From assembly GCF_021083185.1 (NCBI RefSeq), contig NZ_JAIGQB010000005.1:328166-392165 (forward strand): a stretch of 64,000 nucleotides of DNA, in the 5' to 3' direction. Positions 24,704 through 33,353 of the stretch are shown in pieces; position 1 is the first letter of the stretch; each line of letters begins with the position of its first letter. This stretch comes from Nocardioides furvisabuli. GTDB taxonomy: Bacteria > Actinomycetota > Actinomycetes > Propionibacteriales > Nocardioidaceae. The notes beneath the pieces are model-generated. The model worked only from the letters and a program-made list of their open reading frames with translations. It was not told where the DNA came from and ran no database searches. The translations under genes were made by a program, and so were the position numbers.

Positions 24704-25950
24704 GCGTGCTTCCCGAGCTCGATCTTGGCGATGACGTTGCGGTGCACCTCGTCGGGCCCGTCGGCCAGGCGCAGGGTCCGCGCGCCGACCCACGCCGCGG
24801 CGAGGGGGAAGTCGTCGGACATGCCCGCGCCGCCGTGCAGCTGGATGGCCATGTCGATGACGTCGAGCGCCATGTTGGGCACCTCGACCTTGATCTCGCT
24901 GACCGCGGAGTAGGCCTCGCGGCTCATGCCCTGGTCGAGCAGCCACGCGGCGTGCATGACCAGCAGGCGGGAGCGGTTGATCGCGATGCGGGCGTCGGCG
25001 ATGCGCTCGCGGTTGCCGCCGAGGTTGGCGATCGGCTTGCCGAAGGCGGTGCGCGACACCGCGCGGGCGCAGGCCAGCTCGAGGGCGCGCTCGGCGAGGC
25101 CGATGGCCCGCATGCAGTGGTGGACCCGGCCGGGACCGAGGCGGCCCTGGGCGATCTCGAAGGCGCGCCCGGGGCCGAGCAGGACGTTGGAGACCGGCAC
25201 GCGCACGTCGTCGAAGGAGACCTCGCCGTGGCCGAGCGGCTCGTCGTAGTAGCCCATCGTGGTGAGCATCCGCTCGACCTTCACGCCGGCGGCGTCGCGG
25301 GGGACCAGCACCATGGTGTGCCGGGAGTGACGGTCGGCGTCGGGGTCGGAGAGACCCATGAAGACGAAGACCTTGCAGTCTGGGTTGCCGACGCCGGTGG
25401 ACCACCACTTGCGGCCGTTGATGACGACCTCGTCGCCCTCGACCGTCGCGGTGGCGGCCATGTTGGTGGCGTCGGAGGACGCCACCTCGGGCTCGGTCAT
25501 GCAGAAGGCGCTGCGGATCTCCGCCCGCAGGAGCGGCTCGAGCCACTGCTCGCGCTGCGCGTCGGTGCCGTACTTGAGCAGCACCTCCATGTTGCCGGTG
25601 TCGGGGGCGTTGGAGTTGAAGACGATGGGCGCCATGAACGATCGGCCCATCACCTCCGCCACCGCGGCGTAGTCGACGTTGGAGAGTCCCTCGCCGCCGT
25701 CGGTGCCGAACTCGGCGGCGTAGCGACCGGCGTGCGCGGCCGGCAGGAAGAGGTTCCACAGGCCCTGCGCGCGGGCCTTGGCCTGGAGCTCGGCGATGAC
25801 CGGGTCGGGCGTCCAGCTGTCGCCGCCCGACTCGCGCAGCCGGGTGATGCGCCGGTGCGCCTCGGCCTCGATCGGCTCGATCTCGTCGCTGACGAAGGCG
25901 TGCACCCGGGCCCGCAGGTCCGCGGCGCGGGGGGAGAGGGAGAAGTCCAT
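24700..25950 (-). CDS. Acyl-CoA dehydrogenase (ACAD10/11-like)
   Basis: A 416-residue FAD enzyme. The FAD/substrate segment FCMTEPEVASSDATNM and the WWSTGVGNPDCKVFVFMG stretch match the ACAD10/11 subgroup. The C-terminal helical domain has RTAFGKPIANLGGNRERIADARIA (first part) and IQLHGGAGMSDDFPLA, with the QLHGGxG cofactor motif. It is the first gene of a five-gene coupled operon. Its start lies 15 bp from a 29-bp palindrome shared with the divergent tetR gene. Confidence 0.92.
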   Translation of the reverse strand: MDFSLSPRAADLRARVHAFVSDEIEPIEAEAHRRITRLRESGGDSWTPDPVIAELQAKARAQGLWNLFLPAAHAGRYAAEFGTDGGEGLSNVDYAAVAEVMGRSFMAPIVFNSNAPDTGNMEVLLKYGTDAQREQWLEPLLRAEIRSAFCMTEPEVASSDATNMAATATVEGDEVVINGRKWWSTGVGNPDCKVFVFMGLSDPDADRHSRHTMVLVPRDAAGVKVERMLTTMGYYDEPLGHGEVSFDDVRVPVSNVLLGPGRAFEIAQGRLGPGRVHHCMRAIGLAERALELACARAVSRTAFGKPIANLGGNRERIADARIAINRSRLLVMHAAWLLDQGMSREAYSAVSEIKVEVPNMALDVIDMAIQLHGGAGMSDDFPLAAAWVGARTLRLADGPDEVHRNVIAKIELGKHA

Positions 25951-25964
25951 GACGTTGACCTTCG

Positions 25965-25993
25965 CACACTGTTGAGCAATGCTCAACAGTGTG
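25965..25993. promoter_or_regulatory. 29-bp perfect palindrome spanning the tetR start codon
   Basis: CACACTGTTGAGCA and its exact complement flank a single A at 25979. That A is the first base of the tetR ATG, so the operator covers the start codon. It is 15 bp from the acyl-CoA dehydrogenase start on the other strand. This geometry predicts one TetR dimer site repressing both directions, with tetR mRNA probably leaderless or initiating at a downstream GTG (25991). Confidence 0.75.
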
Positions 25994-26599
25994 TCCGAAG
26001 GTTCCGCAGCGCCCGCCACCCGGCCCGTACGCCGACGGCTGAGCGCGCTCGACCGGCGCCGCCAGCTCGTGGGCATCGGGCTGGCCAAGATCGTCGAGAC
26101 GCCCATCCAGGACCTCTCGATGGACGACGTCGCAGGGGAGGCGGGCATCTCGCGCGGGCTGCTCTTCCACTACTTCCCGACCAAGACCGACTTCTACCTC
26201 GCCTGCATATCCGCGGCCGGTCGGCGCATCCTGCGCAACACCGCCCCCGACGAGGCCCTGGCCGGGCCCGAGCAGGTGGAGCAGGCGACCCGCCTGATGA
26301 TCGAGCAGATCGAACGGCGCCGTGACTTCTACCTCGCGCTCGTCCACGGGCACGGCGTGGCCGACCCGCGGGTGAGCGAGGTGATGGACTCCGTGCGCGA
26401 GGGCAGCACCGACCGGGTGGTGAAGGCGCTCGGCATCGAGGAGCGCCAGCGTGCCGTCGTACGTGCGTGGTGGGCCTACACAGAGGACCGGGCGCTCACC
26501 TGGTCGGCAGTGCCGACCGGTGAACGCCCGGTCTCGTTGTCCCAGCTGGTCGCGGAGTGCGTCGCGGCGCTCCACGCCCTGCTGTCGATCAGGGTGTGA
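25979..26599 (+). CDS. TetR-family regulator of the acyl-CoA operon
   Basis: A 206-residue TetR protein. The helix-turn-helix is at residues about 25-75 (KIVETPIQDLSMDDVAGEAG, then ISRGLLFHYFPTKTDFYLAC). The C-terminal domain is helical. It is divergent from the five-gene operon and its start lies in the centre of a 29-bp palindrome, so it should repress itself and the operon. If ATG 25979 is used there is no room for a ribosome-binding site outside the palindrome; GTG 25991 is the alternative start. Confidence 0.88.
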   Translation: MLNSVSEGSAAPATRPVRRRLSALDRRRQLVGIGLAKIVETPIQDLSMDDVAGEAGISRGLLFHYFPTKTDFYLACISAAGRRILRNTAPDEALAGPEQVEQATRLMIEQIERRRDFYLALVHGHGVADPRVSEVMDSVREGSTDRVVKALGIEERQRAVVRAWWAYTEDRALTWSAVPTGERPVSLSQLVAECVAALHALLSIRV

Positions 26600-26602
26600 G
26601 GC

Positions 26603-28216
26603 TCAGCGCTTGGTGACGCGACCCGTCACGGCGAAGCGGGCCCGGTCGTCGAGCGGACGGCCACCGCAGGCCAGCAGGGTGCGCTGGTTGCAGCGGTAGC
26701 GCGTGGACGCGTTGACCAAGGTCACCGACACCGCGGCCACCGACCGGTTGCTGAAGGCGACCTTGGTGTGGCCGTCGCCGCCGCGGTTGAGGCGGACCAG
26801 CTTGACCTTGCGCTTGCCGTTGGCGAGGTAGGTCACGACCACGGCGGCGGGGGAGGTGCGCTTCGCCGGCCCGGCGACGCGCACGGCGAGCTTCCACTTC
26901 TTCGCCCCGAGGCCCTTGCCGGGGACGTAGACGTAGGACGCCGACGACAGGTGGTTGATCCGGGTGGCGAAGCGCTTCGCGCGCTTGTTGCGGCGCAGCG
27001 CCTTCGCACCGCGCACCTTGGGGGCGGGGTACTCCACGCCCTCGGGGTAGTTCAGGGCGGGGATCAGGTTGCCGGCCGCGAACTTCGCGTAGACCTTGGT
27101 CAGCCCGCCCTTGCCGCGCAGGACGCGCTGCAGCGCCGGGATGGAGCTCTTGCCGCCGTCGGACTTCAGCGAGCCCGCCTGCTTCCAGGCCTTCTTGACC
27201 AGGCCGATGCCGTAGCGGTTGGTGAGGTACTCCCAGAACACCCAGTTGCCGTACTGGTAGGTCGAGGTGCGGCTGAAGGTGTCGAGCGGCACGTAGGGCG
27301 CATAGATCTGGCTGGTCGGGAAGTACTGGCGGTTGTCGTTGACCTGCGAGGCGATCCGCTCCTCCATCCAGGTGGCCGTCGACTCCATCATCCACGGGTC
27401 CTCGGCGTAGTCGTAGGCGAACTGGACGGCGTGGAAGAACTCGTGGCCGGCGGTGACCGCCAGGTTGTCGTTGGGGGTGCCGGACGGGAACTGCGCCGCC
27501 GCGTAGTCGTTGTCGAGCACGCAGTAGCCCGAGGCGGTGCGCTTCTTGACGCGGCGCTCGGGGGCGCAGAAGCCGTAGAGGCCGGTGCCGAGGTCCTTGA
27601 GGTAGACGTCGAAGAGCGCGTTGCCACCCTCGGCGCGGTCACCCAGCGGCGCGCGGTAGCCCAGGCCGTCGACGATCGTGGACCACACCGAGTCCATCGT
27701 CGCGAGGTTGTGCGCGGCCCACTCCGGCGACGGCGGCGCGTCGGCGCCGGTCGGCACGTAGTGGAGGCAGATACGGGTGTTGCACAGCGGTGCCGCCTCG
27801 GGGACGGTGTAGCCGAAGCCCTGGTTGTCGCCGGCACCGTCGGTCGGCCGGGCGAGCAGCGCATCGGCGCCGCGCAGGTCCTCGCCCCGCAGCTGCGAGC
27901 GCTTCACGAACAGGTCACGCAGGGCGATGGTGGCGGACGGGTCGCGACGCGTCGCGTTGCCCGACAGCACCCGTCGCGCGGTCGCGAGGGTCTCGGGAGC
28001 CGTGGCGTCCGAGACCTCCGGCACCGCGCCGGGCGCGAGGCCGAGGCCGTTCTCCAGCGCCTTGTCGGCAGCCTTCTCGAGCGCCCTGGTCTGCTGCTGG
28101 ACACCGGTGGTCGCCTTGCCGGCAGGCCTGTCCCCGTCGGCGGCGACGGCGGGGGCGGACAGCGCCGCGCCACCCACCAGTGCCATGGCCACAGCGGTCG
28201 TGACGATTCTGCGCAT
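26603..28216 (-). CDS. Secreted MXAN_6640-type putative metalloprotease
   Basis: A 537-residue exported protein with a signal peptide at residues 1-26 (MRRIV, hydrophobic core, AVA). The centre carries a zincin motif H258-E-F-F-H262 followed by a WMMESTATWMEE segment with a third candidate ligand. This combination and the long N-terminal helical region match the MXAN_6640 family of putative peptidases. The C-terminal 150 residues are Lys/Arg-rich beta-type sequence with one Cys pair. ATG 28216 follows GAGGGGA; an ATG 21 bp upstream would put that ribosome-binding site inside the gene. Confidence 0.75.
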   Translation of the reverse strand: MRRIVTTAVAMALVGGAALSAPAVAADGDRPAGKATTGVQQQTRALEKAADKALENGLGLAPGAVPEVSDATAPETLATARRVLSGNATRRDPSATIALRDLFVKRSQLRGEDLRGADALLARPTDGAGDNQGFGYTVPEAAPLCNTRICLHYVPTGADAPPSPEWAAHNLATMDSVWSTIVDGLGYRAPLGDRAEGGNALFDVYLKDLGTGLYGFCAPERRVKKRTASGYCVLDNDYAAAQFPSGTPNDNLAVTAGHEFFHAVQFAYDYAEDPWMMESTATWMEERIASQVNDNRQYFPTSQIYAPYVPLDTFSRTSTYQYGNWVFWEYLTNRYGIGLVKKAWKQAGSLKSDGGKSSIPALQRVLRGKGGLTKVYAKFAAGNLIPALNYPEGVEYPAPKVRGAKALRRNKRAKRFATRINHLSSASYVYVPGKGLGAKKWKLAVRVAGPAKRTSPAAVVVTYLANGKRKVKLVRLNRGGDGHTKVAFSNRSVAAVSVTLVNASTRYRCNQRTLLACGGRPLDDRARFAVTGRVTKR

Positions 28217-28267
28217 GATTCCCCTCGTGGTTGTCATCTGGTGGGCGAGCCTAACCGGCGCACCGCC

Positions 28268-28663
28268 TCAGAGGTCGGCGATGTGCTCGATGATCGCGGT
28301 GGTGGAGATGGCGGGCGTGCGCTCGAGGTAGACGACCTCGCAGGCGTCGGAGAGCTCGTCGAACTTGCCGGCCCAGTCGTCGCCCATCACGAGCACGTCC
28401 GCGCCGTGCTCCACGATGTAGTCGCGCTTCTGCTCCAGGCTCTCCTCGACGAAGACCTCGTCGACCACCTTCAGCGCCCCGACGATCGCCAGCCGCTCCC
28501 GCTCGCTGAAGATCGGCGCACGGCCCTTCTTGCGCTCGTTGAGCGCATCGGCGGAGACGCCGACGACGAGCCGGTCCCCGAGCGCGGCAGCCCGCTCCAG
28601 CACCCGCAGGTGCCCGACATGGAACACGTCGAACGTTCCGAAGGTGATCACGGTGCGAGGCAT
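28268..28663 (-). CDS. Glycerol-3-phosphate cytidylyltransferase-like nucleotidyltransferase
   Basis: A 131-residue nucleotidyltransferase. The N-terminus has TFGTFDVFHVGHLRVLE with the HxGH nucleotide motif, and the C-terminus RTPAISTTAI, matching the RTxGISTT signature of TagD-type enzymes. It should transfer CMP (or AMP) to a phosphorylated polyol for cell-wall polymer synthesis. Length is as for TagD. An in-frame ATG at 28672 is equally possible. No other wall-polymer gene is adjacent; a DUF445 gene diverges from it. Confidence 0.82.
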   Translation of the reverse strand: MPRTVITFGTFDVFHVGHLRVLERAAALGDRLVVGVSADALNERKKGRAPIFSERERLAIVGALKVVDEVFVEESLEQKRDYIVEHGADVLVMGDDWAGKFDELSDACEVVYLERTPAISTTAIIEHIADL

Positions 28664-28700
28664 GCGCGGCATTCTGGCACGGTCGGGGAGGATGGTCCGC

Positions 28701-29987
28701 ATGCCCACCACGGCCGCACCGAGGCAACCCTCCCTCTCGCTCGTCACGCCGGATCCGGGCGCTGACGAGGCTCGCCGACGCGGTCTGCGCCAGATGCGTA
28801 CGGTCGCGGTCGGGCTGCTGGTCCTCGCCGCCTGCGTGTACGTCGCGACGCTGGGCCGCGACGGGTTCTGGGGCTTCGTCAATGCCGGCGCCGAGGCGTC
28901 GATGGTCGGTGCGATCGCCGACTGGTTCGCGGTGACGGCGCTCTTCAAGCACCCGCTCGGACTGCCGATCCCGCACACCGCGCTGGTCCCCCAGCGCAAG
29001 GACGAGCTGGGCAAGGGGCTCGAGGAGTTCGTGGGGGAGAACTTCCTGCAGGAGGACATCATCCGCGAGCGCGTCGCCGCCGCGACGATCTCGGCCCGCG
29101 TCGGCGAGTGGCTCGGTGAGGAGGCCCACGCCCGTCGCGTGGTCGACGAGGTCGCCGACGTCGCGGTCATCGCGCTGGGGAAGGTGCGCGACGACCATGT
29201 CGCCGACCTGGTGACGCAGGCGCTGGTGCCGCGCTTCCGTGAGGAGCCGATCTCGCCCCTGCTGGGCACCACGCTGATGGAGGTCCTGCGCGACGACCTG
29301 CACCACGGGCTGGTCGACCTCGCCGTGGACGAGCTGCACAGCTGGCTGGTCGACAACCCCGAGACGTTCACCCGGGTGCTCGAGGAACGTGCCCCGTGGT
29401 GGGCGCCGCCGAAGCTCAACGACGCGGTCACCTCACGGCTGCACGTGCAGGCCCTCGCGTGGCTGGAGGACATCCGCGACGACCCGCACCACCGGGCTCG
29501 GGAGGCGCTGGACTCGATGCTCGGCCAGCTGGCCCACGACCTGCTCAACGACACCGAGACCCAGCATCGCACCGAGGGCCTCAAGGAGCGCCTGCTCGAC
29601 CACCCGCAGGTCGTCACGACCGCGATCTCGCTCTGGAAGGCGATGCGCTCGGCGCTGCTCGGCTCGATCCAGGACCCGCAGGGTGCGGTGCGGCGACGCC
29701 TGCTCGACGAGCTGAGCGCGTTCGCCGGGCGGCTCCGCGACGACGCCGCGCTGCGCGAGCGCCTCGACCGCACGGCGGCCGACCTGACGGTCTTCGCCGT
29801 CGAGCGCTACGGCGCCGAGCTCACGACCGTGATCACCCACACCATCGAGCGGTGGGACGGCAAGGAGGCCGCGCGCCGCATCGAGCTGCACGTGGGTCGC
29901 GACCTGCAGTTCATCCGGATCAACGGCACGATCGTGGGCGGACTGGTGGGCGTCGTCATCCACGCCCTCAGCCTGGCTGTCCACTGA
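28701..29987 (+). CDS. DUF445 family membrane protein
   Basis: A 428-residue protein. One hydrophobic segment near residues 35-55 (VAVGLLVLAACVYVATLG) is followed by the DUF445 core GFVNAGAEASMVGAIADWFA and LFKHPLGLPIPHTALVPQRK. A long, charged, helical middle follows, and a second hydrophobic segment lies at the C-terminus (GGLVGVVIHALSLAV). It is probably membrane-anchored at both ends. The family is conserved but of unknown function. ATG 28701 has GGGAGG at 9-nt spacing. Confidence 0.85.
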   Translation: MPTTAAPRQPSLSLVTPDPGADEARRRGLRQMRTVAVGLLVLAACVYVATLGRDGFWGFVNAGAEASMVGAIADWFAVTALFKHPLGLPIPHTALVPQRKDELGKGLEEFVGENFLQEDIIRERVAAATISARVGEWLGEEAHARRVVDEVADVAVIALGKVRDDHVADLVTQALVPRFREEPISPLLGTTLMEVLRDDLHHGLVDLAVDELHSWLVDNPETFTRVLEERAPWWAPPKLNDAVTSRLHVQALAWLEDIRDDPHHRAREALDSMLGQLAHDLLNDTETQHRTEGLKERLLDHPQVVTTAISLWKAMRSALLGSIQDPQGAVRRRLLDELSAFAGRLRDDAALRERLDRTAADLTVFAVERYGAELTTVITHTIERWDGKEAARRIELHVGRDLQFIRINGTIVGGLVGVVIHALSLAVH

Positions 29988-30012
29988 GCCGGCCGGACCT
30001 CGGCGGCAACCC

Positions 30013-31203
30013 TCAACGGCAGGGCTTCATCACGGGCATGACCCGCGAGCGGCCCTGCCAGGCGCGGGCGTACGCGTCGTCGAAGTGCGCGAGGTACTGC
30101 CCGTGCAGCCAGCGGTTGCCGACGATGCGCAGCATCACCTCGTCGTTGTAGAGCAGGCCGCCGCACGTGGTGTTGGACGTGCCGGTCACGACCAGGTGCG
30201 TGGCCCGGCCGCGGAACTTCGCGTGCACCGCGAGCATCTTGTCGTGCGTCAGCACCGTCCGCACCCGGGCGTCGGGGACGTCGCCGACCGCGAGCGGCTG
30301 CTCAAGCCAGTTCTCCACGGTGTCGCGCGAGGTGACGATCCGGACCCGGCAGCCCGACCGCGACAGCCGCGCCAGCTGGTCGCGTACGTCGGCGCGCTGG
30401 ATCACCGCGAACATCGCCGACACGTCCCGGGCCCTTCGCGTGCACGAGATGTCGCGCAGCGTGGAGAGCAGCAGGTCGTCGCGGTTGGGGTAGACGGCGG
30501 CGGTCGTGTCGCCGCTCCTCCACACCTTCTGCCGGTCCTTCCAGCGCACCCCGTCGACCTTGAGGCTCTGGGCCTGGAGGCGGGCGAAGTAGTCGACGCC
30601 GAACTGGTGCAGGCCGGGGTCGTCGATCTTGAGGAACGAGTTGTACTGCCGGTACTGCCGGTCCTCGAGGTTGGCCGAGGACGTGATGAACGACTGCACC
30701 CCGCCGATGTCGGTCACGTAGAACTTCAGGTGCTGCACGTTCTGGCTGTCCGGGAAGGGGCCCTTGGCGCGCCAGGGCAGGCAGGCGCCGCGGCAGATCG
30801 TGACATTGGTCCGCGCCGGGTCCTGCTCCTCGAGCGTGCTGATCAGCCGGCGGCCCTGCTTGTTGAGCCGTAGGTCGTCGTCGCCGACCAGGAGCACCGT
30901 GGCGCCCCGTCGCTGCGCGGCGAGGATCGCGTCGGTGGGGGGCTTGATGTCCCAGCGGAACATGGCGATCCGGATCGTGTCGCCGGGGCCGGCGGTGTCG
31001 AAGAGCCGGGCCGGCCGGTCCAGCACGGTCGGGTCGTTGCGCCGGGAGGGCGGCGAGGTGAAGCACACCTCGATGCCGCCGCGTGCCTCGCACCCGCTCT
31101 TCCCGGGCCGCGCCGCCTCGCGGGCCTGGGTGGGCGCGCCGAGCGTGAGCAGGGGAGCCAGCAGGCCCAGGACCAGGACGGTGAGCAGGGTTCGTGTCCG
31201 CAC
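30013..31203 (-). CDS. Secreted phospholipase D-like protein
   Basis: A 396-residue protein with a signal peptide (VRTRTLLTVLVLGLLAPLL, then an Ala/Gln cleavage area near residue 28). It has two PLD half-sites: H158-L-K-F-Y-V-T-D, a full HxKxxxxD motif followed by SSANLEDRQYRQYN, and a second histidine/lysine site near residue 340 (VHAKFRGRATHLVVTGTSN) without the standard aspartate spacing. Several cysteines could form disulfides outside the cell. It may hydrolyse phospholipid or nucleic acid; substrate is unknown. It diverges from the S4 gene. Confidence 0.78.
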   Translation of the reverse strand: MRTRTLLTVLVLGLLAPLLTLGAPTQAREAARPGKSGCEARGGIEVCFTSPPSRRNDPTVLDRPARLFDTAGPGDTIRIAMFRWDIKPPTDAILAAQRRGATVLLVGDDDLRLNKQGRRLISTLEEQDPARTNVTICRGACLPWRAKGPFPDSQNVQHLKFYVTDIGGVQSFITSSANLEDRQYRQYNSFLKIDDPGLHQFGVDYFARLQAQSLKVDGVRWKDRQKVWRSGDTTAAVYPNRDDLLLSTLRDISCTRRARDVSAMFAVIQRADVRDQLARLSRSGCRVRIVTSRDTVENWLEQPLAVGDVPDARVRTVLTHDKMLAVHAKFRGRATHLVVTGTSNTTCGGLLYNDEVMLRIVGNRWLHGQYLAHFDDAYARAWQGRSRVMPVMKPCR

Positions 31204-31239
31204 GGTGGTCCACCCTAGGTGTACTGGTTGACTGGGCCC

Positions 31240-31500
31240 ATGCCTGACGACCACCGACCCGTACCGATCGACGTCCCGATCCGCGACGAGTCGATCCGGC
31301 TCGGCCAGTTCCTCAAGCTCGCCAACCTCGTCGAGACCGGCGCGGAGGCCAAGCCGGTGATCGCCGACGGCGCCGTCCGGGTCAACGACGAGGTCGAGAC
31401 GCGCCGGGGCCGCCAGCTGGCCCCCGGTGACGTGGTCACGCTGGGGCCGCTGGCTGCCCGGGTCGCCCACGGAGAGGTCGAGATCGACGTCCCCTGGTGA
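31240..31500 (+). CDS. Small S4-domain RNA-binding protein
   Basis: An 86-residue protein consisting of one S4 domain: IRLGQFLKLANLVETGAEAK, then IADGAVRVNDEVETRRGRQL and a closing strand. It resembles YbcJ-type stand-alone S4 proteins that bind structured RNA. ATG 31240 gives normal length; an in-frame ATG at 31219 would add seven residues. It is convergent with the FKBP gene, with a gap of 6 bp. Confidence 0.85.
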   Translation: MPDDHRPVPIDVPIRDESIRLGQFLKLANLVETGAEAKPVIADGAVRVNDEVETRRGRQLAPGDVVTLGPLAARVAHGEVEIDVPW

Positions 31501-31506
31501 CGCTCG

Positions 31507-31890
31507 CTAGCGGACCTCGAGCAGGTCCACCACGAAGATCAGCGTCTCACCGGGCTTGATCGCGCCGCCCGCGCCGCGGTCGCCGTAGCCGAGGTGCGGC
31601 GGGATGACGAGGCGACGACGGCCGCCGACCTTCATGCCCTGCACGCCGGTGTCCCAGCCGGAGATGACCTGGCCGATGCCGAGGCGGAACTGCAGCGGGG
31701 TGCCGCGGTTGTAGGACGCGTCGAACTCCTCGCCCGTGGAATGGGCGACGCCGACGTAGTGGACCGAGACGGTCGATCCGGACGTGGCTTCGGGGCCCTC
31801 GCCCTCGACGAGGTCGGTGACCTCGAGGTCGGCGGGCACCTCGCCCATGTGCGGGTCGACGTCGGGCTTCTGGCTCACGGTGGTTCCCAT
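31507..31890 (-). CDS. FKBP-type peptidyl-prolyl cis-trans isomerase
   Basis: A 127-residue single-domain FKBP. Core motifs are VSVHYVGVAHSTGEEFDASY, FRLGIGQVISGWDTGVQGMK and RRLVIPPHLGYGDRGAGG, with the active-site Tyr, Phe, Trp and Tyr present. There is no signal peptide, so it is cytosolic. It catalyses prolyl isomerisation during folding. It lies 13 bp after the CBS gene and may share its transcript. Confidence 0.93.
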   Translation of the reverse strand: MGTTVSQKPDVDPHMGEVPADLEVTDLVEGEGPEATSGSTVSVHYVGVAHSTGEEFDASYNRGTPLQFRLGIGQVISGWDTGVQGMKVGGRRRLVIPPHLGYGDRGAGGAIKPGETLIFVVDLLEVR

Positions 31891-31903
31891 CAGTAGTCGG
31901 GTG

Positions 31904-32335
31904 TCAGGTCTGGTGGACGTAGTGGTCGAGCTGGTCGCGCTCGAACTCGAGCTCGCCGATGCGGCTCTTGACCACGTCACCGATGGAGATGATGCCGGTC
32001 AGCCGCCCGTCGGCCACCACCGGGACGTGCCGGATGCGGTGCTCGGTCATCGTCTGCATGAGGTCGGTGAGGCCGTCGGTGCCGGTGCAGGTGCGCACGT
32101 CCGCGGTCATGATGGTGCTCACCGGGGCGCCCAGGACAGCGTCGTCGTCGTGCAGGCGGCGGACGACGTCACGCTCGCTGACGATGCCGGAGACGCGCTC
32201 GCCGTCGTCGCTCACCACGAGGGCGCCGACGTTGTGCTCGGCGAGCAGCGCGACCAGCTCGCGCACGGTGGCGTCGGGGCTGATGGTCACCACGGCCTGC
32301 TGCGCCTTGGCGTGGATGACGTCGTTGATCTTCAT
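31904..32335 (-). CDS. Tandem CBS-domain protein
   Basis: A 143-residue protein composed of two CBS domains (about 8-65 and 74-132): VRELVALLAEHNVGALVVSD, GIVSERDVVRRLHD, and RHVPVVADGRLTGIISIGDV. Such Bateman modules bind adenine nucleotides. The stand-alone form resembles mycobacterial hypoxia-response protein Hrp1 in layout. ATG 32335 follows GAGAGG. The ligand is not evident. Confidence 0.9.
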   Translation of the reverse strand: MKINDVIHAKAQQAVVTISPDATVRELVALLAEHNVGALVVSDDGERVSGIVSERDVVRRLHDDDAVLGAPVSTIMTADVRTCTGTDGLTDLMQTMTEHRIRHVPVVADGRLTGIISIGDVVKSRIGELEFERDQLDHYVHQT

Positions 32336-32415
32336 CGGGGCACCTCTCGTCCGGTCGTGCACGGTGACGGTGACCTCACCGTAGCCAAGCGCGGCCGTGG
32401 GCGACAGACCTCCTG

Positions 32416-33312
32416 TCAGTCCAGGACGGGCGGGGCCTGCCGGTCACGCAGGTTGCTCACCGAGCCGGGCCCGCGGCGCGGGACGTCGGGGTCGGAACCG
32501 TCGTCGCCCAGCGAGCCCAGGAAGGACAGTGCGGCGTCGTGGAGGTGGCCGTTGGAGGCCAGCGCGTTGCCGCCCCACGGGCCGTCGGTGCCGTCGAGGG
32601 AGGTGAACCGGCCGCCGGCCTCGCGCACGATGACGTCGAGCGCCGCCATGTCGTAGAGCTCGAGCTCGGGCTCGGCCGCGATGTCCACGGCGCCCTCGGC
32701 GAGGAGCATGTAGGACCAGAAGTCGCCGTAGGCACGCGTGCGCCAGCAGCGTCGCGACAGCGACACGAAGTCGTCGAGCCGGTCGCGCTCGTCCCAGCCC
32801 CCCAGCGAGGAGTAGCTCAGCGAGGCGTCCTCGAGGCGGCGTACGTCGGAGACCTCGCACTTCGTCGCCTTGAGCAGGGACCGGCCCGTCCAGGCGCCGT
32901 TGCCGACCGAGGCCCACCACCGGCGCTGCAGCTGCGGTGCTGACACCACCCCGAGGACGACCTCGTCGTCGACCGCGAGCGCGATGAGCGTGGCCCAGAC
33001 GGGGACTCCGCGCACGAAGTTCTTGGTGCCGTCGATCGGGTCGACGATCCAGCGGCGCTGGCTGTGGCCGGTGCTGCCCTGCTCCTCCCCGACGACCGCG
33101 TCGCGCGAGCGCACCCGCGACAGGGTGCGGCGGATGCCTTCCTCGACGGCCTTGTCGGCGTCGGTGACCGGCGTGAGGTCCGGCTTGCTCATGACGTGCA
33201 GGTCGAGCGACTTGAAGCGCGCCTGGGTGATGGAGTCCGCGTCGTCGGCGAGGACGTGCGCCAGGCGCAGGTCGTCGGTGTGGTCGTGTGAGCCGGGGCC
33301 GGTGATGGGCAT
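32416..33312 (-). CDS. hisN: Inositol monophosphatase family protein, probable histidinol-phosphatase
   Basis: A 298-residue magnesium phosphatase. Metal-binding motifs are GEEQG (with E), WIVDPIDGTKNFVRGVPVW and, near the end, ELYDMAALDVIVREAGG. The RYGDFWSYMLLAEG-like segment (YGDFWSYMLLAEGAVDIA) and the location near aroA and rsgA match actinobacterial HisN, which dephosphorylates histidinol phosphate. A GTG two codons upstream (33318) is an alternative start. The C-terminal 35 residues are variable. Confidence 0.85.
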   Translation of the reverse strand: MPITGPGSHDHTDDLRLAHVLADDADSITQARFKSLDLHVMSKPDLTPVTDADKAVEEGIRRTLSRVRSRDAVVGEEQGSTGHSQRRWIVDPIDGTKNFVRGVPVWATLIALAVDDEVVLGVVSAPQLQRRWWASVGNGAWTGRSLLKATKCEVSDVRRLEDASLSYSSLGGWDERDRLDDFVSLSRRCWRTRAYGDFWSYMLLAEGAVDIAAEPELELYDMAALDVIVREAGGRFTSLDGTDGPWGGNALASNGHLHDAALSFLGSLGDDGSDPDVPRRGPGSVSNLRDRQAPPVLD

Positions 33313-33353
33313 GTCCACAGGCTATTCCCAGCATCGGGTCCTACCCTGCACGG

